Of a stretch of 64,000 bases of DNA, positions 25,404-33,909 are shown piece by piece. A model generated the notes under the pieces. The model worked only from the letters and a program-made list of their open reading frames with translations. It ran no database searches and had not been told where the DNA came from. The stretch spans positions 372,001 to 436,000 of the forward strand of contig CAWCVN010000004.1 in assembly GCA_963799045.1 (NCBI GenBank), read 5' to 3'. Origin of the DNA: DASRSS01 sp963799045 (lineage in GTDB: Bacteria > Actinomycetota > Actinomycetes > Mycobacteriales > Jatrophihabitantaceae). The translations under genes and the position numbers were made by a program. How positions within the stretch are numbered: the first letter of the stretch is position 1; every line of letters starts with the position of its first letter.

Positions 25404-26858
25404 CTAGTCGGCCGAGGGCAGCAGCACCGTGAAGTCGGTGGCGCCGGGCTCGCTGGTCACGCTCACCGTGCCGCCGTGCGCGCGCACCACGGCGTCGACG
25501 ATCGCCAGCCCCAGCCCGGTGCTGTCCGCCGCGCGGGTCCGGGCACCGTCGCCGCGGACGAAGCGTTCGAACACGTGCGGCAGCACCTCGGGCGGGATGC
25601 CCGGACCGTCGTCGCAGACGTCCAGGCGGACCTGCCCGCCGGACGCCGCCACGCTGACGCTGACCGTCGTGCCCGCCGGCGTGTGCCGGACCGCGTTGCC
25701 GAGCAGGTTCGCCACCGCGCGGTGCAGGCCGTGTGCGTCGCCGAACACGGTCACCGAGTCCTCCGGCAGGTCCAGATCCCAGCTGTGCTCGGCATCGGTG
25801 ACCCGCGCGTCGCCGACCGCGTCGATGACCAGCAAGGTGAGGTCGACCTCGTCATGCGCGGCCGGCTGCCCGGCGTCCAGGCGCGCGAGCAGCAGCAGGT
25901 TGTCGACGAGCACGCTCATGCGGGTGGCCTCGGCGTCGATGCGGCGCAGCGAGCCGACCGTCTCGGCCGGGAGGTCGGGCTGCTCGCGCTGGGCGTACTC
26001 GGCGTGGCCCTTGATCACCGAGACCGGCGTGCGCAGCTCGTGGCTGGCGTCGGCGACGAACTGGCGCAGCTGGCCCTCGCTGCGCTGCCGCGCGGTGAGC
26101 GCGGCGGCGACGTGGTCGAGCATGTGGTTGAAGGCGTCGGCGACCTCGCCCATCTCGGTGCCGGGGGCCGGGCCCGGCACGCGGGCGTGCAGCGCGACGT
26201 CGCCCTCGGCCAGCGGCATGTCCGACACGGTGCGCGCGGTGTGGGTGAGATCGGTGAGCGGGCGCAGCGAGCGGCGCACCAGCCGGCCGCCGATCAGCCC
26301 GGTGAGCGCGAGCACGACCGCGAACACCATCAGCTCGATGAACGCCAGCTTGCGCACCGTGTCGTCCACGCCCTCCAGCGGCAGGCCCGCGACCAGCACG
26401 TCGCCGTCGTCGCTGGCGCGCACGGACACGCGGTACTCGCCCAGCCCCGGCAGGTGCACCGTCTGCTCCGCCTCCCGCGGGCGCAAGGCCACGATGGCGG
26501 CCTGGTCGGCCGGGGCGAGCGGTTGCCACATCGCCCGGGCGCGCACCAGGCCGCCGGCGACGACCTGGCCGTTGCTGACGCGGGCGCCGACCGTGTCGGG
26601 CGCCTGACCCTCGGTGACGAAGGCCTCGACGTTGTCGGCGTCCTGGTCCTGCCCCTCCAGACTCTGCGCGTAGGTCATCCGGGCCTCGGCGACCTGCTGG
26701 TCCAGCCGGGACACCAGGAAGCTGCGCAGCGCGAACGTCGTGGCCAGGAACAGCACGCCACTGCTGACGAGCAGCAGCGCGAGCACCAGTGCGAGCACCC
26801 GCCCGCGCAGGCCGAGGCGCCGCCAGGGCCCCCCGAGCCGCTCGCGCAGGTTCGTCAC
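25404..26858 (-). CDS. Two-component sensor histidine kinase
   Basis: A 484-residue membrane kinase starting at a GTG that overlaps the response-regulator stop (GTGA). It has a first membrane helix (RVLALVLALLLVSSGVLFLA) and an extracellular sensor of about 130 residues. A second helix (LAFIELMVFAVVLALTGLIG) leads to a HAMP domain. The phosphoacceptor motif is FVADASHELRTPVSVIKGHA. The ATPase domain shows NLLGNAVRHTPAGT, CDDGPGIPPEV and STGLGLAIVDAVVRAHGG. It is most like TcrY/PrrB-type actinobacterial kinases. Its divergent neighbours suggest control of the redox genes at 27765-29700. Confidence 0.93.
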   Translation of the reverse strand: MTNLRERLGGPWRRLGLRGRVLALVLALLLVSSGVLFLATTFALRSFLVSRLDQQVAEARMTYAQSLEGQDQDADNVEAFVTEGQAPDTVGARVSNGQVVAGGLVRARAMWQPLAPADQAAIVALRPREAEQTVHLPGLGEYRVSVRASDDGDVLVAGLPLEGVDDTVRKLAFIELMVFAVVLALTGLIGGRLVRRSLRPLTDLTHTARTVSDMPLAEGDVALHARVPGPAPGTEMGEVADAFNHMLDHVAAALTARQRSEGQLRQFVADASHELRTPVSVIKGHAEYAQREQPDLPAETVGSLRRIDAEATRMSVLVDNLLLLARLDAGQPAAHDEVDLTLLVIDAVGDARVTDAEHSWDLDLPEDSVTVFGDAHGLHRAVANLLGNAVRHTPAGTTVSVSVAASGGQVRLDVCDDGPGIPPEVLPHVFERFVRGDGARTRAADSTGLGLAIVDAVVRAHGGTVSVTSEPGATDFTVLLPSAD

Positions 26859-27611
26859 GAGTCCGGCTTGAGCACGTACCCGATGCCCCGCACGGTGTGT
26901 ATCAGCGGTTCCCGCCCGCGATCGATCTTCTTGCGCAACGAGCTGACGTACAGCTCGACGACGTGCGCGCGCCCGCCGAAGTCGTAGTTCCACACCCTGT
27001 CGAGTATCTGCGCCTTGGACAGCACGCGGCGCGGGTTGCGCATCAGGAACCGCAGCAGCTCGAACTCGGTGGCCGTCAGCTGCACCAGCTCGCCGTCGCG
27101 GCGCACCTCGCGGGCGTCCTCGTCCATCCGCAGCCCGCCCACCTGCAGCACCGGGCGGCGCGGCGCGCGGACGATCCCGGCCCGGCGCACCAGCCCGCGC
27201 AGCCGGGCCAGCACCTCCTCGAGGCTGAACGGCTTGGTGACGTAGTCGTCGCCGCCGGCGGTGATGCCGGCGATGCGGTCGTCGACGGAGTCCCGCGCGG
27301 TCAGGAACAGCACGCACACCGACGGGTTGGTGGTCCGCAGCCGGCGCAGCACCTGGATGCCGTCCAGGTCGGGCAGCATCACGTCGAGCACCACGACGTC
27401 GGGCTCGAACTCCTCGGCCACCCGGACCGCCTGGGTGCCGTTGTGCGGCTACGCGGGTCTCCCAGCCCTCCGAGCGCAGCGTGCCGGCCACGATGTCGGC
27501 CAGGTCCCGTTCGTCGTCGACGACCATCGCCCGTAGCGGGCGCCCGTCCAGCCGTACCACGGCACCCGAGGTGCCGCCTGCCGCCACCGGGTGGCGCGTC
27601 GCGCTCTGCAT
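26855..27611 (-). CDS. OmpR/PhoB-family response regulator with a one-base frameshift
   Basis: The N-terminal part, from ATG 27611, reads PLRAMVVDDERDLADIVAGT and RSEGWETRVA in one frame. From about 27445 it continues in another: TQAVRVAEEFEPDVVVLDVM (phospho-acceptor Asp), GGDDYVTKPFSLEEVLARL and a winged-helix C-terminus with KKIDRGREPLIHTVRGIGYV. One extra G near 27450 accounts for the shift; without it the protein is full length (about 250 residues). The unshifted frame runs on into the kinase and mimics a regulator-kinase fusion. It may be a sequencing error, since everything else is intact. Confidence 0.88.
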
Positions 27612-27764
27612 GCCACCAGGATGCCGTGACCAAGCTATGTATTAGCTCTAGATCTCCTCTTCGAGTCCGGTTTCTCAGCTTGCGGAGAGGAACGCGGGCG
27701 ACTCTGGCCGGTGACCGAGGGCGACGCGATGCCGCGTGCCCGCCAGTTTCGGAGGAGTTCCCGG

Positions 27765-29160
27765 ATGAGCGCAACGGCGGCCGGAACCCGGCTCGGCGCC
27801 GAGGGCAGGGCCCGCGTCCCCCGCGCGCCCCGCCGCCCCGGCGGCCCGCGGATCAACGCCGAGCCCGCGCTCACCGCCATCGGCCTGGGTGCGCTGGCCG
27901 TCATCGCCTTGTGGTGGTCCGACACCCCGGTCGTGCACGGCTTCGGCGACTGGCTGACCAACGCCGGACGGCTCACCGGCCTGCTCGCCGGCTACGCCAT
28001 CGCGGTGCTGCTGGCCCTGATGGCCCGGATCCCCGCGCTGGAACGCGGGATCGGCACCGACCGGCTGGCCCGCTGGCACGCGATGGGCGGGCGCTACACC
28101 ATCAGCCTCGCCGTGGCGCACACGTTGCTGATCATCTGGGGCTACGCCGTGACCGTACACTCCGGTGTCGTCCCCGAGACCGGGAAGCTGCTGACCAGCT
28201 ACCCCGACGTCATGATGGCCACCGTCGCCCTCGGCCTGCTGGTCGTGGTCGGCGTCGTGTCCGCCCGGGCGCGCCCGCCGCCGGATGCGCTACGAGACCT
28301 GGCATTTCGTGCACCTGTACACCTACCTGGCGGTCGCCCTCGCGTTCGCGCACGAGTTCGCGACCGGCGCGGAGTTCATGCGCAACCTGCCGGCGCGCAT
28401 CGGCTGGTCGGCGCTGTACATCGCCGTCGCCGCGACGCTGTTCTGGTTCCGGATCTGCGCGCCGCTGTTCAGCGTCTGCTACCACCGGATGCGGGTGGTC
28501 AGCGTGGTGCCCGAGGGCCACGACTTCGTCTCGGTCTACATCGCCGGACGGCGCCTGGACGAACTGGCGGCCGAGCCGGGGCAGTTCTTCCGCTGGCGGT
28601 TCCTGACCCGCGAGCTGTGGTGGGCCGCCAACCCATACTCGCTGTCGGCGATGCCGCGACCGGACATGCTGCGCATCACGGTCAAGGCGGCCGGCGAGCA
28701 CAGCGACGCGCTGCGGCACCTGCAGCCCGGCACCCGGGTGCTCGCCGAGGGGCCCTACGGCGGGTTCACCCCGGCGCGGCGGACCCAGGCGCGGGTCCTG
28801 CTCATCGCCGGCGGGGTGGGGATCACGCCGATCCGGGCGCTGTTCGAGTCGCTGCCCGGCCGCCCCGGCGACCTGACCCTCATCTACCGTGCCAGCTCGC
28901 CGCGGGACGTGGTGTTGCGCGAGGAGCTGGACGAGATCGCGCAGCGGCGCGGCGCCCGGGTGCTGTACCTGGTCGGCCCGCGCAAGCACGGCACCCGCGA
29001 CCCGCTGTCGGCGCGCAGCCTGCAGCGGATGGTTCCGGGCCTGCGCGAGCACGACGTGTTCCTGTGCGGCCCGGACGGCATGACGCAGGCCGTCGTCGGG
29101 TCACTGCGGGCCGCCGGCCTCGACCGCCGCCGCATCCACCACGAGTCGTTCACCTTCTAA
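27765..29160 (+). CDS. Ferric-reductase-like transmembrane flavoprotein oxidoreductase with a frameshift
   Basis: The N-terminal half has several membrane helices with paired histidines (RWHAMGGRYTISLAVAHTLL and, after the shift, TWHFVHLYTYLAVALAFAHE), which suits transmembrane heme b. The soluble half has the FAD site NPYSLSAMP, the NAD(P) site LLIAGGVGITPIRALFES and CGPDGM. It should pass electrons from NAD(P)H via FAD and heme across the membrane. The ATG at 27765 follows GGAGGAG; a GTG at 27711 is possible. A one-base change in the run near 28262-28280 separates the two halves (27765-28270 and 28285-29160). Confidence 0.85.
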
Positions 29161-29178
29161 GGGCCGAGGACATTTCCG

Positions 29179-29700
29179 ATGAAACGAGTACTACTGGCGG
29201 TCACCGGGACAATCGCCGGCCTCGTCGCGCTGCTGGGCTACAAGAGCACCGGAACCGCCATCGGCGTCTCCGGCGCGCTGCCGTCGGCAGGCCTGCCGCA
29301 CGCGGGCGGGGCCTCGAACCCGACGCACGGCGCGACGCCGTCCACCCACCACCGGCACGCGCGCACGGGCTCGAAGAACCCGACCAGTTCCCCGCCGAGC
29401 GCCTCCAGCGGCGCAACGGCGTCGGGTGTCTCGCACACGGTGACGGGTGCCGCTGAGCAGACGCCCTACGGCGTCGTGCAGGTGAAGGTCACCGGCACCA
29501 AGGGCAAGATTGCCAACGTCCAGTTCGTGCAGCTGACCGCGTACGACGGCACCTCGCAGATGATCAATCAGCAGGCCGCGCCGATCCTCCTGCAGCAGAC
29601 CATGCAGGCGCAGAGCGCCAACATCCACGGCGTCTCCGGCGCGACCTACACGAGCATGGGTTACATCGCGTCGCTGCAAAGCGCACTGGACCGGCTATAG
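29179..29700 (+). CDS. Exported FMN-binding-domain protein
   Basis: A 173-residue protein with an N-terminal signal/anchor helix (RVLLAVTGTIAGLVALLGY) and a Ser/Thr/His-rich linker to about residue 90. The FMN_bind domain is YGVVQVKVTGTKGKIANVQF. It contains SGAT (residues 153-156) in GVSGATYTSMGY, the acceptor motif where ApbE-type transferases attach FMN through Thr. It follows the ferric-reductase-like gene by 18 bp and probably accepts electrons from it on the outer face of the membrane. No apbE is visible in the window. Confidence 0.85.
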   Translation: MKRVLLAVTGTIAGLVALLGYKSTGTAIGVSGALPSAGLPHAGGASNPTHGATPSTHHRHARTGSKNPTSSPPSASSGATASGVSHTVTGAAEQTPYGVVQVKVTGTKGKIANVQFVQLTAYDGTSQMINQQAAPILLQQTMQAQSANIHGVSGATYTSMGYIASLQSALDRL

Positions 29701-29725
29701 GCCCGGCTATAGACAAGGACAGCCC

Positions 29726-30709
29726 GTGCGTCGAAACCCGCTCCTGCTCGTGACGGCGCTGGCCGCAGTGCTCGCCGCGTCGGCATGCGGCACCAGCACG
29801 CCCTCGACACCCTCGACGACGACGCATCCGGGGGGTTCGACGGCGAACTCGGTGAGTTCGTCGCGCAGCTCGTCACCCGTTCCGGCGAGCCCGGCGACGA
29901 GCGGAGCGCAGCCGGCATCGTCGTCGCGAAGCGTCGCCGCCGCGCGGTCCTCGGCGCTGCCGCGCCCGGCGCACGTCGTGGTCGTGGTGATGGAAAACCA
30001 CGCCTACAGCCAGATCATCGGCAACCGTTCGGCGCCGTACCTCAACGCCCTCGCCGCGCACGCTGCGAGCTTCACCCACTCGTACGCGGTGGCGCACCCG
30101 AGCGAGCCGAACTACCTCGCGCTGTTCTCCGGTTCGACCCAGGGTCTGACCGACGACTCCTGCCCGCACCACTACCGCACCGGCAACCTCGGCACGCAGC
30201 TGCGCGCGGCCGGCAAGAGCTTCCGCGGCTACTCCGAGGGGCTGCCGAGAGCCGGTTACCGCGGCTGCAACTACGGCAACTACGCGCGACGGCACGTGCC
30301 GTGGACGAACTTCCCCGCGCTGCCGGCCTCGGTCAACCAGCCGTTCAGCGCGTTTCCCAAGAACTACGCGAAGCTGCCGACCGTGTCGTTCGTGATCCCG
30401 AACGTGCAGCACGACATGCACAACGGGACGATCGCGCAGGGTGACCGCTGGCTGCGTCGCAACCTGTCGGCATACGCGCGCTGGGCCAAGACCCACAACA
30501 GCCTGCTCGTCGTCACCTGGGACGAGGACGACGACAGCCACGGCAACCGGGTGCTGACCGTCATCGCCGGCGCGCACGTCAAGGCCGGGCGCTACAGCGA
30601 GCACGTCACCCACTACCGCCTGCTGCGCACGCTGCAGGCGTTGGAACGGTTGCCGGGGCTGGCGCGCAGCCGCGCGGTGCAGCCGATCAGCGGTGTCTGG
30701 CGGGGCTGA
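29726..30709 (+). CDS. Secreted phosphoesterase/acid phosphatase (PF04185-like lipoprotein)
   Basis: This 327-residue protein has a signal peptide with lipobox AASACG (Cys near residue 17-18) and a Ser/Thr-rich linker. Its catalytic domain begins HVVVVVMENHAYSQI, followed by HPSEPNYLALFSG, TVSFVIPNVQHDMHN and LLVVTWDEDDDSHGNR. These are conserved metal/phosphate-binding blocks of the phosphoesterase family that includes acid phosphatases and phospholipase-C-like enzymes. Its 3' end overlaps the convergent hypothetical gene by 23 bp. Substrate unknown; phosphate scavenging is plausible because pit is nearby. Confidence 0.85.
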   Translation: MRRNPLLLVTALAAVLAASACGTSTPSTPSTTTHPGGSTANSVSSSRSSSPVPASPATSGAQPASSSRSVAAARSSALPRPAHVVVVVMENHAYSQIIGNRSAPYLNALAAHAASFTHSYAVAHPSEPNYLALFSGSTQGLTDDSCPHHYRTGNLGTQLRAAGKSFRGYSEGLPRAGYRGCNYGNYARRHVPWTNFPALPASVNQPFSAFPKNYAKLPTVSFVIPNVQHDMHNGTIAQGDRWLRRNLSAYARWAKTHNSLLVVTWDEDDDSHGNRVLTVIAGAHVKAGRYSEHVTHYRLLRTLQALERLPGLARSRAVQPISGVWRG

Positions 30710-31331
30710 ACGCCGAACCGAAGACGACCGAGCCGCCCCGTTCCGGCACCGCCGCGTCCGGGCGGCAGACCGCGATGGCTTCGCCCAGCAGCGACAGCAG
30801 CCGCTCGGTGGCCGAGCCGCGGCCGGGCAGCCCGAGCGTGTACACCGCGCCGGCCATGGCGTGCCGGGCGGGGCCGGTCCGGTACATCGACTCGGTTGCG
30901 GCGATCCAGGTCCGCGAAATCCGGCCGGTGCGCGATGCCCGCGCCAGCCGCCGCCGCGCCCACCGCTCGTGTGCGCGCGCCGCCGGCCGGTGCGCAAGCC
31001 GGTGGGTGCGCAGCGCTCCGAGGCAGATCAGCACCAGCGCGGGGGTGATCCGGGCGTCCTTGGCCGCCGTCCCGATCAGCTCGGGCGCCAGCCGGGCCAG
31101 CCCCGGATAGGCCGCCGCCGGGCAGCTGTCGTTGACCATCCGGGCCAGCTCCGACAGCGCCGGATGGGTGCAGCGCGGCCGGTCGCTCCACGGCTCGCCG
31201 GCGAGCACCGACACCGTCTCCATGACGCAGGCGCCGTCGTGCGGGTCGAGGTGCTGGCCGCGGGAGAGCACCGGCATGCCGTCCGGCCCGGTCACCATCA
31301 TTGCTTCGTCGAATCGGCTTCGATCGCTCAT
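30687..31331 (-). CDS. Hypothetical protein
   Basis: A 214-residue soluble protein with no signal peptide. Visible segments are VTGPDGMPVLSRGQHLDPHD, then GACVMETVSVLAGEPWSDRP, and a basic helical region (RWARRRLARASRTGRISRTW). It includes several Cys and His residues but no motif I can assign. Its start lies 112 bp from the divergent pit gene, and its end overlaps the phosphoesterase gene. Codon pattern supports a real gene. Function unknown. Confidence 0.65.
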   Translation of the reverse strand: MSDRSRFDEAMMVTGPDGMPVLSRGQHLDPHDGACVMETVSVLAGEPWSDRPRCTHPALSELARMVNDSCPAAAYPGLARLAPELIGTAAKDARITPALVLICLGALRTHRLAHRPAARAHERWARRRLARASRTGRISRTWIAATESMYRTGPARHAMAGAVYTLGLPGRGSATERLLSLLGEAIAVCRPDAAVPERGGSVVFGSAFSPARHR

Positions 31332-31443
31332 CTGCCTGTCCTCGTCCTTCCCGGGTGCTCCCCGGGTGCCGGAGGTGTACCCGGGCGCTCGGCGGCTCTA
31401 TCCGTCCCGTGCCGGCGCCTGGCCGTATGGCAAGGTCGGTCCC

Positions 31444-32439
31444 GTGCAGACGTTCGCGCTGATCGTCATCATCGGTTTCGCCCTCGGCTTCGAGGTGACC
31501 AACGGCTTCCACGACGCGGCGACTGCGGTGGCCACCTCCATCTCCACGCACGCGCTCACCCCGCGCGCCGCGCTGACGATGGCGGCGGTGCTGAACCTGG
31601 TCGGCGCGCTGGCCTCGACCAAGGTCGCGGCGACCGTCGGCAAGGGCATCATCGCGACGCCGAGCGGTAACCAGGGGCTGCTGATCGTGTTCGCGGCACT
31701 GATCGGCGCGATCGCCTGGAACGTGTTCACCTGGCTGCTGGGCCTGCCCTCGTCGTCCACGCACGCGCTGATCGGCGGCCTGGTCGGTGCCGCACTGGCC
31801 TCTGCCGGCTCGGTGCACTGGAAGGGGATCTGGGAGAAGGTGATCATCCCGATGGTCGCCTCACCGGTGGTCGGCACGGTGCTGGGCTTCCTGGTCATGC
31901 TCACGATCCTGTGGATCTTCCGCAACCACAACGCCCACCGCGTCGGCAGGGGGTTCCGGCGGCTGCAGGTTGCCTCGGCGGCGGCGATGTCCTACAGCCA
32001 CGGCGCCCAGGACGCCCAGAAGACGATGGGCGTGATCACGCTGGCGCTGGTCACCAGCGGCCAGATCTCCAGCTTCGACGTGCCGCTGTGGGTGATTCTC
32101 GCCTCGGCCGTCGCGATGGGCTTCGGCACCTACACCGGCGGCTGGCGCATCATCCGCACGCTGGGCCGCCGGGTCGTGGCGCTGAGCCCGCCGAGCGGAT
32201 TCGCCGCGGAGGCCTCCGCCGCGACCGTGCTGCTGTTCTCCGCCTACGCGTACGCGCTGCCGGTCTCGTCGACGCACGTGATCACCTCGACGGTCATGGG
32301 TGTCGGCTCGACGCGTCGGCTGTCGGCGGTGCGCTGGGGCGTGGCGGGCAACATCGTCGTCGCCTGGATTCTCACCATCCCGGGAGCCGCCGCGGTGGCC
32401 GCGCTCGTCTACTGGATCGGGCACCCGTTCGTCCGCTGA
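31444..32439 (+). CDS. pit: Low-affinity inorganic phosphate transporter (Pit family)
   Basis: A 331-residue polytopic protein. Both signature repeats are present: GFEVTNGFHDAATAVATSIS at the N-terminus and YSHGAQDAQKTMGVITLAL in the second half. LGLPSSSTHALIGGLVGAAL and LPVSSTHVITSTVMGVG flank them. Pit proteins import metal-phosphate in symport with protons. The GTG at 31444 is chosen because upstream in-frame sequence is not hydrophobic. It stands near two phosphatase genes, suggesting a small phosphate-acquisition group. Confidence 0.93.
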   Translation: MQTFALIVIIGFALGFEVTNGFHDAATAVATSISTHALTPRAALTMAAVLNLVGALASTKVAATVGKGIIATPSGNQGLLIVFAALIGAIAWNVFTWLLGLPSSSTHALIGGLVGAALASAGSVHWKGIWEKVIIPMVASPVVGTVLGFLVMLTILWIFRNHNAHRVGRGFRRLQVASAAAMSYSHGAQDAQKTMGVITLALVTSGQISSFDVPLWVILASAVAMGFGTYTGGWRIIRTLGRRVVALSPPSGFAAEASAATVLLFSAYAYALPVSSTHVITSTVMGVGSTRRLSAVRWGVAGNIVVAWILTIPGAAAVAALVYWIGHPFVR

Positions 32440-32551
32440 GCGCGGCCCGGCCGCGCGGGTTGGACGGCCGCGCGGGTTGGACGGCCGGGGCCGCGCGCGC
32501 AGCGACACGGAGCGCGCGCGGCCCCAGCCCATTTCGGCGGGTGGTCTCGGG

Positions 32552-33715
32552 TCAGTGCCGGTGCCAGCCGATGCTGTGGCAACGGGCGCTGCCGGTGTCC
32601 TGGTAGGCCAGGGCGGTGCTCGGCGCACCTGGGCCGGCGAGCACCGGCCGGTAGTCCCAGCTGTAGCCGTGCTCGGTCAGCGTCAGCTTCATGGCGCCGA
32701 AGGCTTGGTCCTGGCCGGTGACCACGTTCGGGTTGGCGAGCGAGCCGTCGGTGTTGCGGGCCAGCGAGTCGAGATCCTCGCCGCCGGTGCCGACGATGAA
32801 CTGCGTGATGCCGTGCCGGGTGTCCACGTTGCCGTTCGGGTCCTGCGGCTTGAAACGGGCGTAGACGTGCTCGTGGCCGTTGAGGACCAGATCGGCGCCG
32901 GCGTGGTAGAGCAGCTTCCACCAGGTGTCGGCCGCGGTGCCCTCGGTGGACGGCTCACCCGTCGCGCTGAACGTCGGCTGGTGCCAGTAGGCGAGCGTGC
33001 AGCTGCTGTGGTTGGCGGCGAGGTCGTTGGCCAGCCACTGCGTCTCCTGGCCGAGCACGCCGGTCGTCGGGTCGCAGTTGTCGCCGAGCGCGGCCGACCT
33101 GCACTCGATGTTCAGCGAGATGATGTGCCAGCCACCGAGGTCGTAGGAGTACCAGCCCTTGCCGGTGTCGCCGGCCTGGCCGCTCGGCCGGGTGGTTCCG
33201 TTCTCGGTCTGGCCGTTGTAGTAGTCGAAGTAGCCCGTGCCGTTCTGCGCCGGCTCGCTGATCAGGTGGCCGTGCTTGTCCTTGTTGTAGGCGTAGAACT
33301 CGTGGTTGCCGGGCGCGGGGCGCTGAAGGAACTTGAACGCGCCGTAGGACTGGTCGAACGAGTTCTTGAAGTCGGCCAGGGTGCCGGTCTCGTACTGCTC
33401 GTCGCCGAGCAGCGCGACGAGGTTCGGCCGCATGCTCTCGACCTGGTCGGCCGTCGCGAACTGCGCGGCGGCACCGACGAGGTGCCCGCCGTCGCACTTG
33501 TAGTACGGGTCGGTGGCGGCGTTCTCGGGCAGGTTCGGCTCGCAGGCGATGTCGCCGACGGCGGCGAGCACGACCGGCTTGCTGTTTGCGTACGGCCACG
33601 GGTTGTCGCCGCCGTGGTTGTGCCAGGGATCGGCGAGCACCGAGCTGGTCAGCCCGGCGAGGGTGAGCGCGGCGAGTGCCGCGACCACGAATGTGCGACT
33701 GCGAAGGCGACTCAT
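32552..33715 (-). CDS. Secreted calcineurin-like metallophosphoesterase
   Basis: This 387-residue protein has a cleavable signal peptide (TFVVAALAALTLAGLTSSVL then ADP). Metal-binding blocks appear in order: VLAAVGDIAC, LVALLGDEQYETG, APGNHEFYAY, LAYWHQPTF and DLVLNGHEHVYARF. These form the dinuclear metal site of purple-acid-phosphatase-like enzymes. It ends with a Trp-His-Arg-His tail. It should be extracellular and release phosphate from organic esters. It is followed by a palindrome-flanked permease fragment on the other strand. Confidence 0.92.
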   Translation of the reverse strand: MSRLRSRTFVVAALAALTLAGLTSSVLADPWHNHGGDNPWPYANSKPVVLAAVGDIACEPNLPENAATDPYYKCDGGHLVGAAAQFATADQVESMRPNLVALLGDEQYETGTLADFKNSFDQSYGAFKFLQRPAPGNHEFYAYNKDKHGHLISEPAQNGTGYFDYYNGQTENGTTRPSGQAGDTGKGWYSYDLGGWHIISLNIECRSAALGDNCDPTTGVLGQETQWLANDLAANHSSCTLAYWHQPTFSATGEPSTEGTAADTWWKLLYHAGADLVLNGHEHVYARFKPQDPNGNVDTRHGITQFIVGTGGEDLDSLARNTDGSLANPNVVTGQDQAFGAMKLTLTEHGYSWDYRPVLAGPGAPSTALAYQDTGSARCHSIGWHRH

Positions 33716-33832
33716 GCGGGTTCCCTTCAGGGTCTGCGGACCGGCCCCACGCTAGGAAGACCGGGCGTCGCACATCTGATGCTCAGGTGGCGGGCAGGTG
33801 AACAGTTCCGGTGAACAGTTCCGCCGGCAACG

Positions 33833-33882
33833 CGATCTTCCTGCTCCTGCCGCGGCGGGGCGCGCCGGACGCAGGAAGATCG
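33833..33882. repeat. 50-bp palindromic repeat, copy 8 (reverse orientation)
   Basis: Perfect 12-bp arms. The core (TCCTGCCGCGGCGGGGCGCG then CCGGAC) matches the other copies only when reverse-complemented, so this copy is inverted. It differs from copy 9 by a single base and lies 27 bp upstream of the permease fragment. Confidence 0.9.
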
Positions 33883-33909
33883 TGACTCCGGGCGCCGGCC
33901 ACGACACCG

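Noticed and set aside
25404..27611. A 735-residue 'response regulator-histidine kinase fusion' frame
   Set aside because: The middle third is Arg/Gly-rich nonsense in the wrong frame. The real receiver and winged-helix domains lie in the adjacent frame, so this is a frameshifted regulator followed by a separate kinase.
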